Shown: positions 9,589 to 18,156, counted from the first letter of the stretch. The stretch: DNA of 64,000 nt from Pseudoalteromonas byunsanensis (GCF_001854475.1 NZ_MNAN01000030.1:124001-188000); one strand, 5' to 3'. Notes: a model not told the origin generated them from the letters alone. Numbers and translations: made by a program.

Positions 9589-10848
9589 ATGACCCGATTA
9601 CTTTACTCCCTCTCACTGACGTTATTGAGTCCTATTATTTTACTGTATTTATATGTTGTTCGTGGTAAGAAAAATGCTGCCTACAAACTGCACTTTGCAG
9701 AACGTTTAGGCTTTTACTGTACTCAACAAGTAAAGCAATCAGTGGTGTTTCATTGTGCCTCTGTTGGCGAAGTCCTAGCGGCTACGCCACTGATAAAAAG
9801 ATTTATACAAACTCACCCAAACGAATCGGTATTAGTAACATGCAACACCCCAACGGGACGCGCACAAATTTGGCAAAGTTTTGGCTCTGATGTCGCAACA
9901 TGCTACTTACCGATAGATTTCTACTTTGCCAGTAAACGGTTTATCAAGCATGTACAACCCAAACTACTGGTTGTATTGGAAACAGAGCTGTGGCCAAACT
10001 TATTCACACATGCCAAACAAGCAAACTGTAAGGTGTGCATCGTCAATGCTCGACTTTCAGAGAAGTCTTTTCGGGGCTACCAGAGATTTTCAAACATAAG
10101 TCGTTGGATCATGGAGCATATCGATGCGCTCGCAAGTCACAATGAACAAGACGCGCAGCGATTTATCTCACTTGGACTCTCGCAAGAGAAGGTCACAGTA
10201 ACTGGGTCTATCAAATTTGATATTCAGCTCAATGAATCCGATATTACCGCAGCCCAACAGCTTAAAACCGAGTTTAATGACCGCCTTATTTGGGTAGCCG
10301 GTTCAACTCATCCTGGTGAACATGAGCAAGTGTTAGCGGCACATCAAAGTGTGCTACAAACTCATCCCAACGCCTTGCTCATCATTGCTCCTCGTCATCC
10401 TGAACAGTTTGATAAGGTTGATATCCTACTCGCTAAATCAGGACTACGTTACTGTCGCCGCAGCCAAGCATTTGACAGCCAAAGTCAGGTACTGCTTGCT
10501 GATACACTGGGCGAACTTAAGATGTTATTCGGTTGCGCTGATATTGCCTATATCGGTGGAAGTTTAATAGAGCGAGGGGGACATAATCCACTTGAAGCCG
10601 CTGCATTCGCCGTTCCCGTGTTAAATGGCCCTCATACTTATAACTTTGCGCATATTTACCCAGAGTTATTAACGTTGCAAGGGGCAACCACTGTCGCTGA
10701 TCACACACAATTAGCGCTGACAGTTTGTACGCTGTTAACTGATGAGCCGCAACGTCAAAAGCAAGGTCAGCAGGCGCTACAGTGTCTCAAGCAAAACCAA
10801 GGCGCTGTGGACAAAACCTTAAACTTGTTGAACTCACAACTTAACTAG
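9589..10848 (+). CDS. waaA: Kdo transferase (3-deoxy-D-manno-octulosonic-acid transferase)
   Basis: GT30 glycosyltransferase that adds Kdo to lipid IVA at the inner membrane. An N-terminal membrane-anchor segment (residues 1-22) is followed by the family motif FHCASVGEVLAATPL, with the conserved Glu that acts in catalysis. Later motifs include ELWPNLF, IVNARLSEKSFRGY, VTGSIKFD and GGHNPLEAAAF. The 419 residues match the family. It is divergent from the Wzi-like gene. Because kdkA is present nearby, a monofunctional enzyme adding one Kdo is expected, but sequence reading alone does not prove this. Confidence 0.96.
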   Translation: MTRLLYSLSLTLLSPIILLYLYVVRGKKNAAYKLHFAERLGFYCTQQVKQSVVFHCASVGEVLAATPLIKRFIQTHPNESVLVTCNTPTGRAQIWQSFGSDVATCYLPIDFYFASKRFIKHVQPKLLVVLETELWPNLFTHAKQANCKVCIVNARLSEKSFRGYQRFSNISRWIMEHIDALASHNEQDAQRFISLGLSQEKVTVTGSIKFDIQLNESDITAAQQLKTEFNDRLIWVAGSTHPGEHEQVLAAHQSVLQTHPNALLIIAPRHPEQFDKVDILLAKSGLRYCRRSQAFDSQSQVLLADTLGELKMLFGCADIAYIGGSLIERGGHNPLEAAAFAVPVLNGPHTYNFAHIYPELLTLQGATTVADHTQLALTVCTLLTDEPQRQKQGQQALQCLKQNQGAVDKTLNLLNSQLN

Positions 10849-10861
10849 AGCGAAATACACC

Positions 10862-11413
10862 ATGACAACACCTTCTTTAAGCCCACAGAAAATCATGCAA
10901 AATTGGGTCAGCTCAGTGATTGTGAAATATAACTTTTGCCCGTTTGCACGCCAAGAAGTGGAACAAAACGCCATCCATTACCGCGTTTCAACCTCTATCA
11001 CTCATGACGATGCGGTGATGGAAATGCTGGATGAATGTGCAACTTTGGACAACAACACTGACAAAGAAACCTCCCTACTCATCTTTACGGAAGGCTTTGG
11101 GGAATTTGCCGACTTTTTAGATTTAGTCGATTTGGCCAACGCGATGCTCGCCGTGCAAGGCTATGAAGGCACATATCAAATTGCAAACTTTCACCCAGAG
11201 TATGTATTTGCCGACAGTGATGAAGATGATGCAGCGAACTACACAAATAGAGCGCCCTATCCGACACTGCATTTAATTCGTGAACAAAGCATGGCCGAGG
11301 CATTAGAAAGTTACGATGAGCCTGAGAGTATTCCCGAACACAATATCCGTCTGGCCAGACGAAAAGGTGAGGCCTTTTGGCAGCAGCTACTGAAAAACTG
11401 CTATAAGAAATAA
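10862..11413 (+). CDS. DUF1415 family protein
   Basis: A 183-residue cytoplasmic protein matching the DUF1415 family, of unknown biochemical role. The N-terminal motif YNFCPFARQEV and the later YQIANFHPEYVFAD, with a downstream YTNRAPYPTLHLIRE segment, are the conserved blocks. It starts 13 bases after waaA on the same strand, so it is probably translated from the waaA transcript. No signal peptide or membrane segment is seen. It converges with ydbL across a GC-rich hairpin. Confidence 0.85.
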   Translation: MTTPSLSPQKIMQNWVSSVIVKYNFCPFARQEVEQNAIHYRVSTSITHDDAVMEMLDECATLDNNTDKETSLLIFTEGFGEFADFLDLVDLANAMLAVQGYEGTYQIANFHPEYVFADSDEDDAANYTNRAPYPTLHLIREQSMAEALESYDEPESIPEHNIRLARRKGEAFWQQLLKNCYKK

Positions 11414-11450
11414 CCCGTGGCGTTATCAGTTCGATAAATTGATGCTTGAT

Positions 11451-11476
11451 AACGGGGCAATGATGAACGCCCCGTT
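11451..11476. terminator. GC-rich hairpin between DUF1415 gene and ydbL
   Basis: Arms AACGGGGC and GCCCCGTT around a ten-base loop lie between two converging genes. No T-run follows on either strand, so its role as a terminator is only inferred from position. Confidence 0.4.
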
Positions 11477-11485
11477 AGTGAGTCG

Positions 11486-11806
11486 TTACTTTTTCAGCCA
11501 ACGACCGTTGACTTTAACATAGTGTCCTTTGGCTGTCTTTTCTATGGCTTTTTTACCCGCAAGTGCCTCTACCTGAGACAAACTAATACCGTTTTTCTTT
11601 GCCAGTTGCTGATACTTGGTTTTACGTTTAGCGTTTATATCATCGATAAGCTCTTGCACCTGAGCGCCGTTACTTACAGCTGCTAAATATCCACTTGCAG
11701 TTTCACCGACCAGACCTTGATCCTTAGCGCTGTCTAGCGTCAGTGCCCAAGCCGAAAATGCCATACCAAGCGCGGCAATTGTCACTAATATTTTGTTCGC
11801 TTTCAT
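11486..11806 (-). CDS. ydbL: YdbL family periplasmic protein (DUF1318)
   Basis: Small periplasmic protein of 106 residues, last in the ydbH-ynbE-ydbL operon. It has a Sec signal peptide (residues 1-21, ending SAWA-LTLDSAK) and the DUF1318 core LVGETASGYLAAV with INAKRKTKYQQLAKKNG. The C-terminus KGHYVKVNGRWLKK is typical of the family. A strong GGGAGAG ribosome-binding site precedes the start. In Escherichia coli the products of ydbH and ynbE act together in moving phospholipid to the outer membrane; YdbL is thought to act with them. The start is 11 bases after the ynbE stop. Confidence 0.88.
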   Translation of the reverse strand: MKANKILVTIAALGMAFSAWALTLDSAKDQGLVGETASGYLAAVSNGAQVQELIDDINAKRKTKYQQLAKKNGISLSQVEALAGKKAIEKTAKGHYVKVNGRWLKK

Positions 11807-11817
11807 GTTTCTCTCCC

Positions 11818-11997
11818 TTAGAATAACTCACTGTCATCGCTGAATAAATTGTCCAATTCTTTGTCAACTTTAACTCGGATCTCATGATCCACTTTGACGT
11901 TCAAATTGATTGTGATTGGCTCTTTGGTCTCAACCTGTACTTTATGCGTACAAGCGCTAAGACACAAAAAGCTCATCAGTATTAGGGTCCATTTCAT
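11818..11997 (-). CDS. ynbE: YnbE-like small outer-membrane lipoprotein
   Basis: A 59-residue lipoprotein easily missed because of its size. The start ATG overlaps the ydbH stop by four bases (ATGA), and ydbL follows 11 bases after its own stop, so it is the middle gene of a three-gene operon. It has a lipoprotein signal peptide with lipobox LSAC and lipidated Cys16, followed by THKVQVETKEPITINLNV, a short beta-prone tail. In E. coli YnbE is an outer-membrane lipoprotein proposed to pair through such a strand with the C-terminus of YdbH, making an inner-to-outer-membrane bridge. Assignment rests on synteny, size and lipobox. Confidence 0.88.
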   Translation of the reverse strand: MKWTLILMSFLCLSACTHKVQVETKEPITINLNVKVDHEIRVKVDKELDNLFSDDSELF

Positions 11998-14552
11998 GGG
12001 CTTTGCTCCTGTTTAGTTAAAGCGTCTTCTACTTTTTGGGTGATCTCGTCGCTCAGTCGCAACGCCCTAAAAAGCGTAAATATGTTCTCTTGGTGTGTGT
12101 AATTAAAGTTCACAGGCTGTGCCTGTGCTTTGTTCTCCCCATTAATCTGTACCGCCAATGTCAACCAGCCATCCGAGGTCAATGCCACATCGCTGCTAAG
12201 CGTGTCTATTGTTAAGTCATCCAAAACCCCAATTACCGACTTTAGGCTCGGCTGCTGCGCTTTGAGCGCTTCAATTGACGCATTTTGTGCAACCTTGAGT
12301 TTTCCAATCCCCGCATTGAACAATTTACCTTGTTCAATGCTCACTTTTGCATTGTCGATAGTTACCGGAAATATTCCTGATACCCGACCGTTAAGCTCAA
12401 TACCTGCATCTCGTCCAGCTTGTGCGATTAATGCCAAATCAAGTGATTGAGCGTTGAGTTGCAATTGCTGAGGAGCCGCTGATAACTTGAGCAAAGGTAA
12501 GTGGATTTGACCATCAAACACTTGCGCATTTAAATCCTGTAACTGCGCCTCATTATCTATAACCTGCAACTGTGCGGACAGATTAGAGAGCACCACACCT
12601 GAGCGTACTTGCCCTACAGCCACCTTAGAACCGGCTATATTAATCTTACCTGAACTGAATTGCCCGTTAATTTGCGTATCAATATCATCAATATAATGCG
12701 TGTCATATAAAACAGATACATCTTCAAGTTGCACACTAAAATCAGCGGTTTGTAGATTTAAATCGCCACGGGCTGTCACACTTACATCCCCCTCAGCCAG
12801 CTGTAGTTTGGGCATTAATTGCGCTAACACTGGTTGCAACTTAGTCACAGGCTTGGCACTGAGCACTAACTGATATGGGTGCTCTTGTGGAGAATACTGA
12901 TGCTTTAAAACGCCCTCAATACCCGCAGCATGGATATAATGTTCAAACGCGCCACCACGACTTTGCAGAACCTTACTGTCAATGCTGACGTCATTTATTA
13001 CAAGATCAGGTAACTGTAGCTGTGCCAAAGTTGTCTGCCCAGAAAGCTCAGAAAAAATTTCACCACGCTCTAAATCGGTACTGACTGTGAACTGCGACGT
13101 TATCCCGTTAAGTTGCGCATTACTGTGATTAAACTTCTCTACAAATAATCTAGAGTCGAGTGTCAATTGCTGATTGACCCCCAATTTAGCGTTAACGTCT
13201 AGTTGATTATGTATACTGTGACCATCGGCAAATTTAAGCTCAGGCACCGTTACCTTAGCTTTTGCATCGCCACTTAGTACATCAGAAAAATCAACTACAC
13301 CTTCAATGTCTAACTGCCCCTCTTTTATCTCTACATGAGGAAGCGACACGCTGTGTACATTACCGTTAGCCACGAACGATAAGGTTTTTATAACTGGGCC
13401 CATAACGAGTTTGATGTCGCCATTGAGCTGACCATGTCGATGCTCAAACTCAACTAAAGGTATGCGCTCACTTTGGTATGCCAGGCTAGTATCCCAATAT
13501 AGCTCGCTATTGTTGTAGCCCAATGTGCCTTCAAGTGTGATATCTCCTAACTGTGCACTCTTGTGTGCGAAGCTCAACTCACTTTTGAGCTGCGTCGTGT
13601 GCTGTACTTGCGCCTGAACCTCTCGTAGCGTCAACACGCTGAGTTGATCGTGACTGTGTACAGACATCTCTAGTGCTTCGATTAGCCCGTTATGAAAATT
13701 AATAACCGTTGGGAAAGTTAACCCCCATGGCTGCATAATCAAAGGGTTGAGCTGCACTTTGTCACTCTGTGGTAACAGTGTTTCGCACCCTACAGGCGTC
13801 AAAGTAGTGGTTAAGTCAGACGCATCGGCCACAACTTTTTGAGTATTTAACGCAATATCAAGCTGTATTTCTCCTGCACTTTGCAAAGGCAGCTGACAGG
13901 ATTGATAAGGTATATTCGCTGCCAGTTGCTGCTGTGCCTTTATCGCTGCGCGCTCGCCCGTAAAAACAATGCCGGCACTACCCGTTAAAGATGTGACTAA
14001 GCTAGGCAATAACTCTTGCAGTAACGGGCTTTCTAAATCAACTCTTACTTGAACTTCACTGGAGTTAACATTCACATCTGCTATCACATCACCTGAGAGT
14101 GAAAAGTCATATAGCTTATTTTCAGTTAATGATGCACTGAATTGAGGTAGCAGTGAGGATTGCTCAACATTGATCTTTTCGATGTGAAGTAACGGCCTGT
14201 TTGGCAGTGCCAGAGATAGTGGCTGGAACACCACAGGTTGCGGATCTGAGCCTTTTGTATCATGCAAACGAGTGTTGAGTTGCGTAATGTAAATTGCTGA
14301 CTTATCTACATAAGCATCTTGCAACGTCACGGAAAAAGTCTCTGCGGTTAAACACAATGATTCAATATGGATTGAACGCCAGCTGTTGAATGACCAGTCT
14401 AAACAGCTCACCTGCAAGTTGTGTGAATGCAAATAATGATTAGCAAGCTTTGTGCTCAACGGCTGCCTTGCTATGTAAAGGCTTAAAAGCAGACCACACA
14501 TCACCACTAACAGCCACTTTAAGCGCCTAATAATCATACACTTGCAATCCAT
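11994..14552 (-). CDS. ydbH: YdbH family AsmA-like intermembrane bridge protein
   Basis: Large envelope protein of 852 residues, close to the E. coli YdbH length. One N-terminal membrane anchor (about residues 11-27, LKWLLVVMCGLLLSLYI) is followed by a long periplasmic region of repeating beta-strands, expected to fold as an AsmA-like hydrophobic groove carrying phospholipids to the outer membrane. The C-terminal NFNYTHQENIFTLFRALRL is conserved in the family. An alternative ATG five codons downstream is equally plausible; neither has a strong ribosome-binding site. It is followed by ynbE with a four-base overlap. YhdP and TamB, its partly redundant relatives, are not in the window. Confidence 0.87.
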   Translation of the reverse strand: MDCKCMIIRRLKWLLVVMCGLLLSLYIARQPLSTKLANHYLHSHNLQVSCLDWSFNSWRSIHIESLCLTAETFSVTLQDAYVDKSAIYITQLNTRLHDTKGSDPQPVVFQPLSLALPNRPLLHIEKINVEQSSLLPQFSASLTENKLYDFSLSGDVIADVNVNSSEVQVRVDLESPLLQELLPSLVTSLTGSAGIVFTGERAAIKAQQQLAANIPYQSCQLPLQSAGEIQLDIALNTQKVVADASDLTTTLTPVGCETLLPQSDKVQLNPLIMQPWGLTFPTVINFHNGLIEALEMSVHSHDQLSVLTLREVQAQVQHTTQLKSELSFAHKSAQLGDITLEGTLGYNNSELYWDTSLAYQSERIPLVEFEHRHGQLNGDIKLVMGPVIKTLSFVANGNVHSVSLPHVEIKEGQLDIEGVVDFSDVLSGDAKAKVTVPELKFADGHSIHNQLDVNAKLGVNQQLTLDSRLFVEKFNHSNAQLNGITSQFTVSTDLERGEIFSELSGQTTLAQLQLPDLVINDVSIDSKVLQSRGGAFEHYIHAAGIEGVLKHQYSPQEHPYQLVLSAKPVTKLQPVLAQLMPKLQLAEGDVSVTARGDLNLQTADFSVQLEDVSVLYDTHYIDDIDTQINGQFSSGKINIAGSKVAVGQVRSGVVLSNLSAQLQVIDNEAQLQDLNAQVFDGQIHLPLLKLSAAPQQLQLNAQSLDLALIAQAGRDAGIELNGRVSGIFPVTIDNAKVSIEQGKLFNAGIGKLKVAQNASIEALKAQQPSLKSVIGVLDDLTIDTLSSDVALTSDGWLTLAVQINGENKAQAQPVNFNYTHQENIFTLFRALRLSDEITQKVEDALTKQEQSP

Positions 14553-14764
14553 ACATCATTAATATCATGTGCTAATAATAAAGGAAAATGCCGCCACTGT
14601 GACAAACTAATTGTAATAAGTTGTAGCCCAGAAAACATCAGGAATACTATATTACATACTCAAGCAGGCGACGAAATAATGCTTTATACTAGCGTAATAC
14701 TTAAGCGCCGGAAGGTGCATTTTCTAATATAAAGCAGCCTGTGGGGCTAAAATAAATCCTTGCT

Positions 14765-15436
14765 ATGACAATGAATAAAACAATATTAACCACCTTACTT
14801 TCTTTAGTGACTTTTTGTGCACATGCTGGTAAAGAAAAACAAGAGCCACCACCATTAAACCCTGCCTTCTACGGGGAACACCCTATGGTGTTACTCAATG
14901 AAGGTTCTGGCATCTATGCGGTAAACCTACCTCGCTATCAATTTCCCAATAACGTGCAGGTGGTTTATAGAATTGAAAACCCGGGAGTGGCGTTTCTAAG
15001 TTTGGTAAGAGACTCAGACTTGATCACCATTAAACCTCAGAAATTCAATATAGAACGCCTGATGCGCGGTGAAGAGCTAGAAGTAAAAGCCGATGTATAT
15101 AGCGGCCATTTTGCCGAAGGGGGTATGCAAATGCATAAAAACTTCCCCATCGTGTTCAATAAAAAGCTTTATTCACGGGTGCTCTCGGATTTAACCCCCT
15201 CGTCGCAGTGGCAAGAATACGATGCTATCCCCATATCTGAAGATGGCAGTATTTATATCCATAAAATTCAGCAATCCCCGAGTTTCAATCACCTGATCTA
15301 TGTGGATCTCACCAGCGCTTGTATGAAGAAGTTTCGTACCTCTAAGCGAGTACCTCCACACAATGAGCTAACACTGAAATTCGTCAACTGTGGCTCTCTC
15401 AAGCCGCTATATTACGATACAAAAGGGCTTGAATAA
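14765..15436 (+). CDS. Uncharacterised periplasmic protein
   Basis: Not recognised. The 223-residue product has a Sec signal peptide (MNKTILTTLLSLVTFCAHA, cleaved before GKEKQ) and a mature part with beta-strand-like segments and two cysteines near the C-terminus (SACMKK and FVNCGSL) that could form a disulfide. No membrane segment beyond the signal is seen. A second ATG two codons in is an equally likely start. It stands alone between ydbH and a LysR gene, transcribed away from ydbH, and its 3' end lies nine bases from the 3' end of the LysR gene. Function cannot be inferred from context. Confidence 0.7.
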   Translation: MTMNKTILTTLLSLVTFCAHAGKEKQEPPPLNPAFYGEHPMVLLNEGSGIYAVNLPRYQFPNNVQVVYRIENPGVAFLSLVRDSDLITIKPQKFNIERLMRGEELEVKADVYSGHFAEGGMQMHKNFPIVFNKKLYSRVLSDLTPSSQWQEYDAIPISEDGSIYIHKIQQSPSFNHLIYVDLTSACMKKFRTSKRVPPHNELTLKFVNCGSLKPLYYDTKGLE

Positions 15437-15444
15437 TCACTACG

Positions 15445-16320
15445 TCAAGCATTAAGCCACTTGAGCGCTTCATTGAGTGCGGTTTGTGCGCGGCTCGGCA
15501 GCCTTTTTTTACTGTGTGTGCAGACATAAATGGGCTCACTCACCGCAACGCTTAAGTGATGCGCTTTAATGGCATTTTGCTCTCGAAATGCCTCCACAGC
15601 ATAGGCGGGCAGAACTGTAAAACCCAAGCCTCTACTTACCGGCTCTAATATAAGCCCAATTTGATTAGAAAATCCCCGCTTTAAAAGTAAATCGCTATGC
15701 TGGAATTGCTGAAAATTAGCACTGAGCAATAAATCGGCATGATGTGCCCCATCTGGATGGTCGATAAACCCCAACTCCGAGAGTGCTTGCCACGAAACCG
15801 ACTTCATGTCGGCGGGGGTTACCAGCAAAAGCGGCTCGCTGGCGACCAATTCACCGCGTACTTCGGGCACTGTAGGCTTAAAGCTCATAACGCCAATGTC
15901 TATTTTTGACTCACTTAGCGCCTGCTGAATATCGTTATTGGGGGCAAACCGAAAATCAATGCTCAGTCGTGGATAACGAGCTTGTAAGGCCAACAGTTTG
16001 GGATATAACTTTAAGCCTACACTTCCGGGTGACATTACCTTTACCACACCTTCATACGGGTCATCCTGTGTGATGTCATGCTCAATATTTGCCATCGAAA
16101 GCAACAAGATCTTACCCTGCTCATATAGCCGCTGGCCCGCGTCTGACAAAGAAAACTGCTTACCCTCTCTAATCAGCAGCGTTACCTCAAGCTGTACTTC
16201 TAACTTGCGAATATGCTGGCTGACTCCCGACTGTGTCATAAACAGTTGCTGTGCGGTTTGGGTAAAGTGCCCAACTTCGACCAAGGTGCAAAAGGTGTTT
16301 AACCAAGTTACATTTATCAT
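15445..16320 (-). CDS. LysR family transcriptional regulator
   Basis: DNA-binding regulator of 291 residues. The winged helix-turn-helix occupies residues 1-60 (FTQTAQQLFMTQSGVSQHI), followed by the linker helix and a periplasmic-binding-like effector domain (residues about 90-290). It is divergent from the VOC-family gene with about 95 AT-rich bases between the starts, the classic arrangement in which a LysR protein controls its neighbour and itself. The effector is unknown. Confidence 0.92.
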   Translation of the reverse strand: MINVTWLNTFCTLVEVGHFTQTAQQLFMTQSGVSQHIRKLEVQLEVTLLIREGKQFSLSDAGQRLYEQGKILLLSMANIEHDITQDDPYEGVVKVMSPGSVGLKLYPKLLALQARYPRLSIDFRFAPNNDIQQALSESKIDIGVMSFKPTVPEVRGELVASEPLLLVTPADMKSVSWQALSELGFIDHPDGAHHADLLLSANFQQFQHSDLLLKRGFSNQIGLILEPVSRGLGFTVLPAYAVEAFREQNAIKAHHLSVAVSEPIYVCTHSKKRLPSRAQTALNEALKWLNA

Positions 16321-16414
16321 TACAAAACATACTCAATTTAATAATTTATAATAATTTTACTTAATCATATATCATTTGTAACCTGCGTTCATACATTATT
16401 TAGGAGCGTAATTT

Positions 16415-16915
16415 ATGAACAACACTTATCCACGTAATTTTTCTCATATTGGTATCTCGGTGCCGGACCTAGACAAAGCCGTTGAGTTTTATACCCAAGT
16501 TTTGGGCTGGTATCTCATCATGAAGCCCACTGAGATCAGCGAAGATAACAGTGCAATTGGGCAAATGTGTACCGATGTATTCGGTGCAGGTTGGCAAAGC
16601 TTTCGCATCGCTCACTTATCAACCGGAGACAGAATAGGGGTTGAGCTATTTCAGTTTAACAATCAACGCAACCCAGAGAACAACTTTGAATATTGGCAAA
16701 CCGGTATCTTTCACTTTTGCGTGCAAGACCCAAATGTAGAAGCACTGGCAGAGCGCATCGTAGCAGCAGGTGGCAAAAAGCGTATGGCGCAACCTCGCTA
16801 TTACTATCCGGGCAAAAAGCCATATCGCATGATTTATATGGAAGACCCATTCGGTAATATTTTGGAGATTTACAGCCACAGTTACGAGCTAATTTATAGC
16901 GAAGGAGCTTACTAA
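16415..16915 (+). CDS. VOC family (glyoxalase/dioxygenase fold) protein
   Basis: A 166-residue vicinal-oxygen-chelate protein, probably a metal-dependent lyase, isomerase or dioxygenase. The two beta-alpha-beta-beta-beta modules are visible: HIGISVPDLDKAVEFYTQVLGW (first 20 residues typical of module one) and IFHFCVQDPNVEALAERIVAAGG. Likely metal ligands are the His in FSHIG, Glu in GVELFQF, His in FHFCV and Glu in ILEIY. A GGAG ribosome-binding site precedes the start. Divergent LysR gene upstream is the likely regulator. Substrate unknown. Confidence 0.88.
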   Translation: MNNTYPRNFSHIGISVPDLDKAVEFYTQVLGWYLIMKPTEISEDNSAIGQMCTDVFGAGWQSFRIAHLSTGDRIGVELFQFNNQRNPENNFEYWQTGIFHFCVQDPNVEALAERIVAAGGKKRMAQPRYYYPGKKPYRMIYMEDPFGNILEIYSHSYELIYSEGAY

Positions 16916-17175
16916 ACAGCTAATGGGCGCGTTTAATATAACCGCCCTTGACTACTCACTTTAATAAGAGCTTAAGTTGTATTGTCTATTGCTGATGTTA
17001 AAAGGTGGTGATTGAGTTTGTGTGAGAGGCAGGTGAGAGCGAGGAACGGGCGTTGGTGTTCTGTAAACCCTTATTTTTTAACTTCTGAACTATAAGCTTT
17101 CCTCCATATTCAAGAAAATGCGCAGTTGCGCACTATTAAATTGTTATGTCTTTAAGCGTGCACCCGATAAATACC
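16916..17175. other. Intergenic stretch upstream of the cold-shock promoter
   Basis: No gene seen. A weak GGGCG/CGCCC hairpin at about 16925-16947 followed by few T could end the VOC transcript. The rest is AT-rich with no recognised element. Confidence 0.5.
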
Positions 17176-17204
17176 TTTACATTTCCACATAAAATATATA
17201 TTAT
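17176..17204 (+). promoter_or_regulatory. Sigma-70-type promoter of the cold-shock gene
   Basis: A TTTACA -35 box, a 17-base spacer and a TATTAT -10 box are read directly. The predicted transcription start is near 17211, leaving a leader of about 145 bases before the start codon, similar in length to the structured cold-responsive leaders of E. coli cspA-type mRNAs. Confidence 0.7.
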
Positions 17205-17356
17205 CCTCGCAGCTCGAAAGAAAGTCTTTTATTTATACTCTCCATCTCGTTGTTTTATTCGTAATTCCTCGTCCTGAAGTTTCTAGATTCCAGTCAATTT
17301 TCACGCTATTCAAGCCTCTTGAAGGCAATCTTATATTTAAATTTCAGGTTATTATT

Positions 17357-17566
17357 ATGTCTAACACAGTTAATGGAACAGTAAAGTGGTTCAACGAAGC
17401 AAAAGGCTTTGGTTTTATTGAGCAAGAATCTGGCGCAGATGTCTTTGCCCACTTTAGCGCTATTGCAAGCTCGGGTTTCAAAACCTTAGCGGAAGGCCAA
17501 AAAGTTGAGTTCACCCTAACTAAGGGCCAAAAAGGTCCGCAAGCTGAGAATATTGTAGCTATCTAA
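17357..17566 (+). CDS. Cold-shock protein (CspA family)
   Basis: RNA chaperone of 69 residues that binds single-stranded RNA and melts secondary structure. The RNA-binding motif RNP1 reads KGFGFIEQE and RNP2 reads VFAHFSAI. The N-terminal [14 protein letters not shown] is diagnostic for the family. A long leader precedes it and a strong terminator follows within 25 bases, so it is a single-gene transcript. Which Csp paralogue it is, and whether it is cold-induced or constitutive, cannot be told from sequence. Confidence 0.96.
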   Translation: MSNTVNGTVKWFNEAKGFGFIEQESGADVFAHFSAIASSGFKTLAEGQKVEFTLTKGQKGPQAENIVAI

Positions 17567-17586
17567 GCTCTTTCTCGGTCAAAAAA

Positions 17587-17617
17587 GGGCAAGTCCGCAA
17601 GGACTTGCCCTTTTTTT
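17587..17617 (+). terminator. Rho-independent terminator of the cold-shock gene
   Basis: A perfect ten-base stem (GGGCAAGTCC / GGACTTGCCC) with a GCAA tetraloop is followed by seven T. Confidence 0.92.
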
Positions 17618-17627
17618 GCATGTATAA

Positions 17628-17945
17628 AAATGGATAATCAAAGCGCCACCCGCCCCTGTAATCTTTACGTTGAATGGCGGTAATATGTCTGCACTACGAA
17701 AGATATTTGTCCACCCAGATTTTAGAAGTAAGGAGCATGGTGTTTCGTCGTTACCATTAGGAACTGCTCTTGATTGGGCTAGCTTAAACCTCACAGAATC
17801 TATTTACTTGGGTACAACGACAGAGTTTTTAGCGGCACACAGATTTTATGAGAAAAATGGCTTTTCAGAGGTTTATAAAAATAGTCTTCCAGAATCATTT
17901 CCTGTGATGTCAGTAGATACTAAGTTTTACGTGATTGCCTTCTAA
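17628..17945 (+). pseudogene. GNAT acetyltransferase remnant (N-terminus missing)
   Basis: The conceptual protein begins within the fold, at NGGNMSALRKIFVHPDFRSK, which resembles the central beta4 to acetyl-CoA loop of GNAT enzymes, and continues through AAHRFYEKNGFSEV, the usual C-terminal motif. The roughly 60-80 N-terminal residues expected of the family are absent: a stop codon lies in frame just upstream and the cold-shock terminator lies only ten bases before that. A start at an ATG at 17685 could still give an 86-residue product, but half the fold would be missing. The acetyl-CoA loop also lacks a clear Q/RxxGxG/A signature. Best read as a decayed gene. Confidence 0.65.
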
Positions 17946-18027
17946 CAAACTGTTTAAGAGGGATTCGCAACGCATGGCATTTTTACTATGCGTTGGTTTT
18001 AGTGACCAAGGTGGTGTGCGACCTTAT

Positions 18028-18063
18028 GTCGGATGGCGTGGCTTCGCCACTTATCCGACCTAC
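18028..18063 (+). repeat. REP-like palindromic element, copy 1
   Basis: Imperfect palindrome beginning GTCGGATGGCG and ending TATCCGACCTAC, with a GGCTTCGCC hairpin core. It resembles enterobacterial REP units in head, loop and tail layout. Confidence 0.7.
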
Positions 18064-18127
18064 TTCGATGTAAACATAGGTTGGAGAGTCCAAAGGGGCC
18101 ATTCAACAATCTGGTAGGATTAGCGCG

Positions 18128-18156
18128 GTAGGTCGGCAAGCGAAGCGCCATCCGAC
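18128..18156 (-). repeat. REP-like palindromic element, copy 2 (inverted)
   Basis: Read on the minus strand it begins GTCGGATGGCG and ends GCCGACCTAC, matching copy 1 in inverted orientation about 65 bases away. The two make a BIME-like pair in the gap of about 336 bases between the GNAT remnant and the cupin gene; nothing else is recognised in that gap. Confidence 0.7.
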
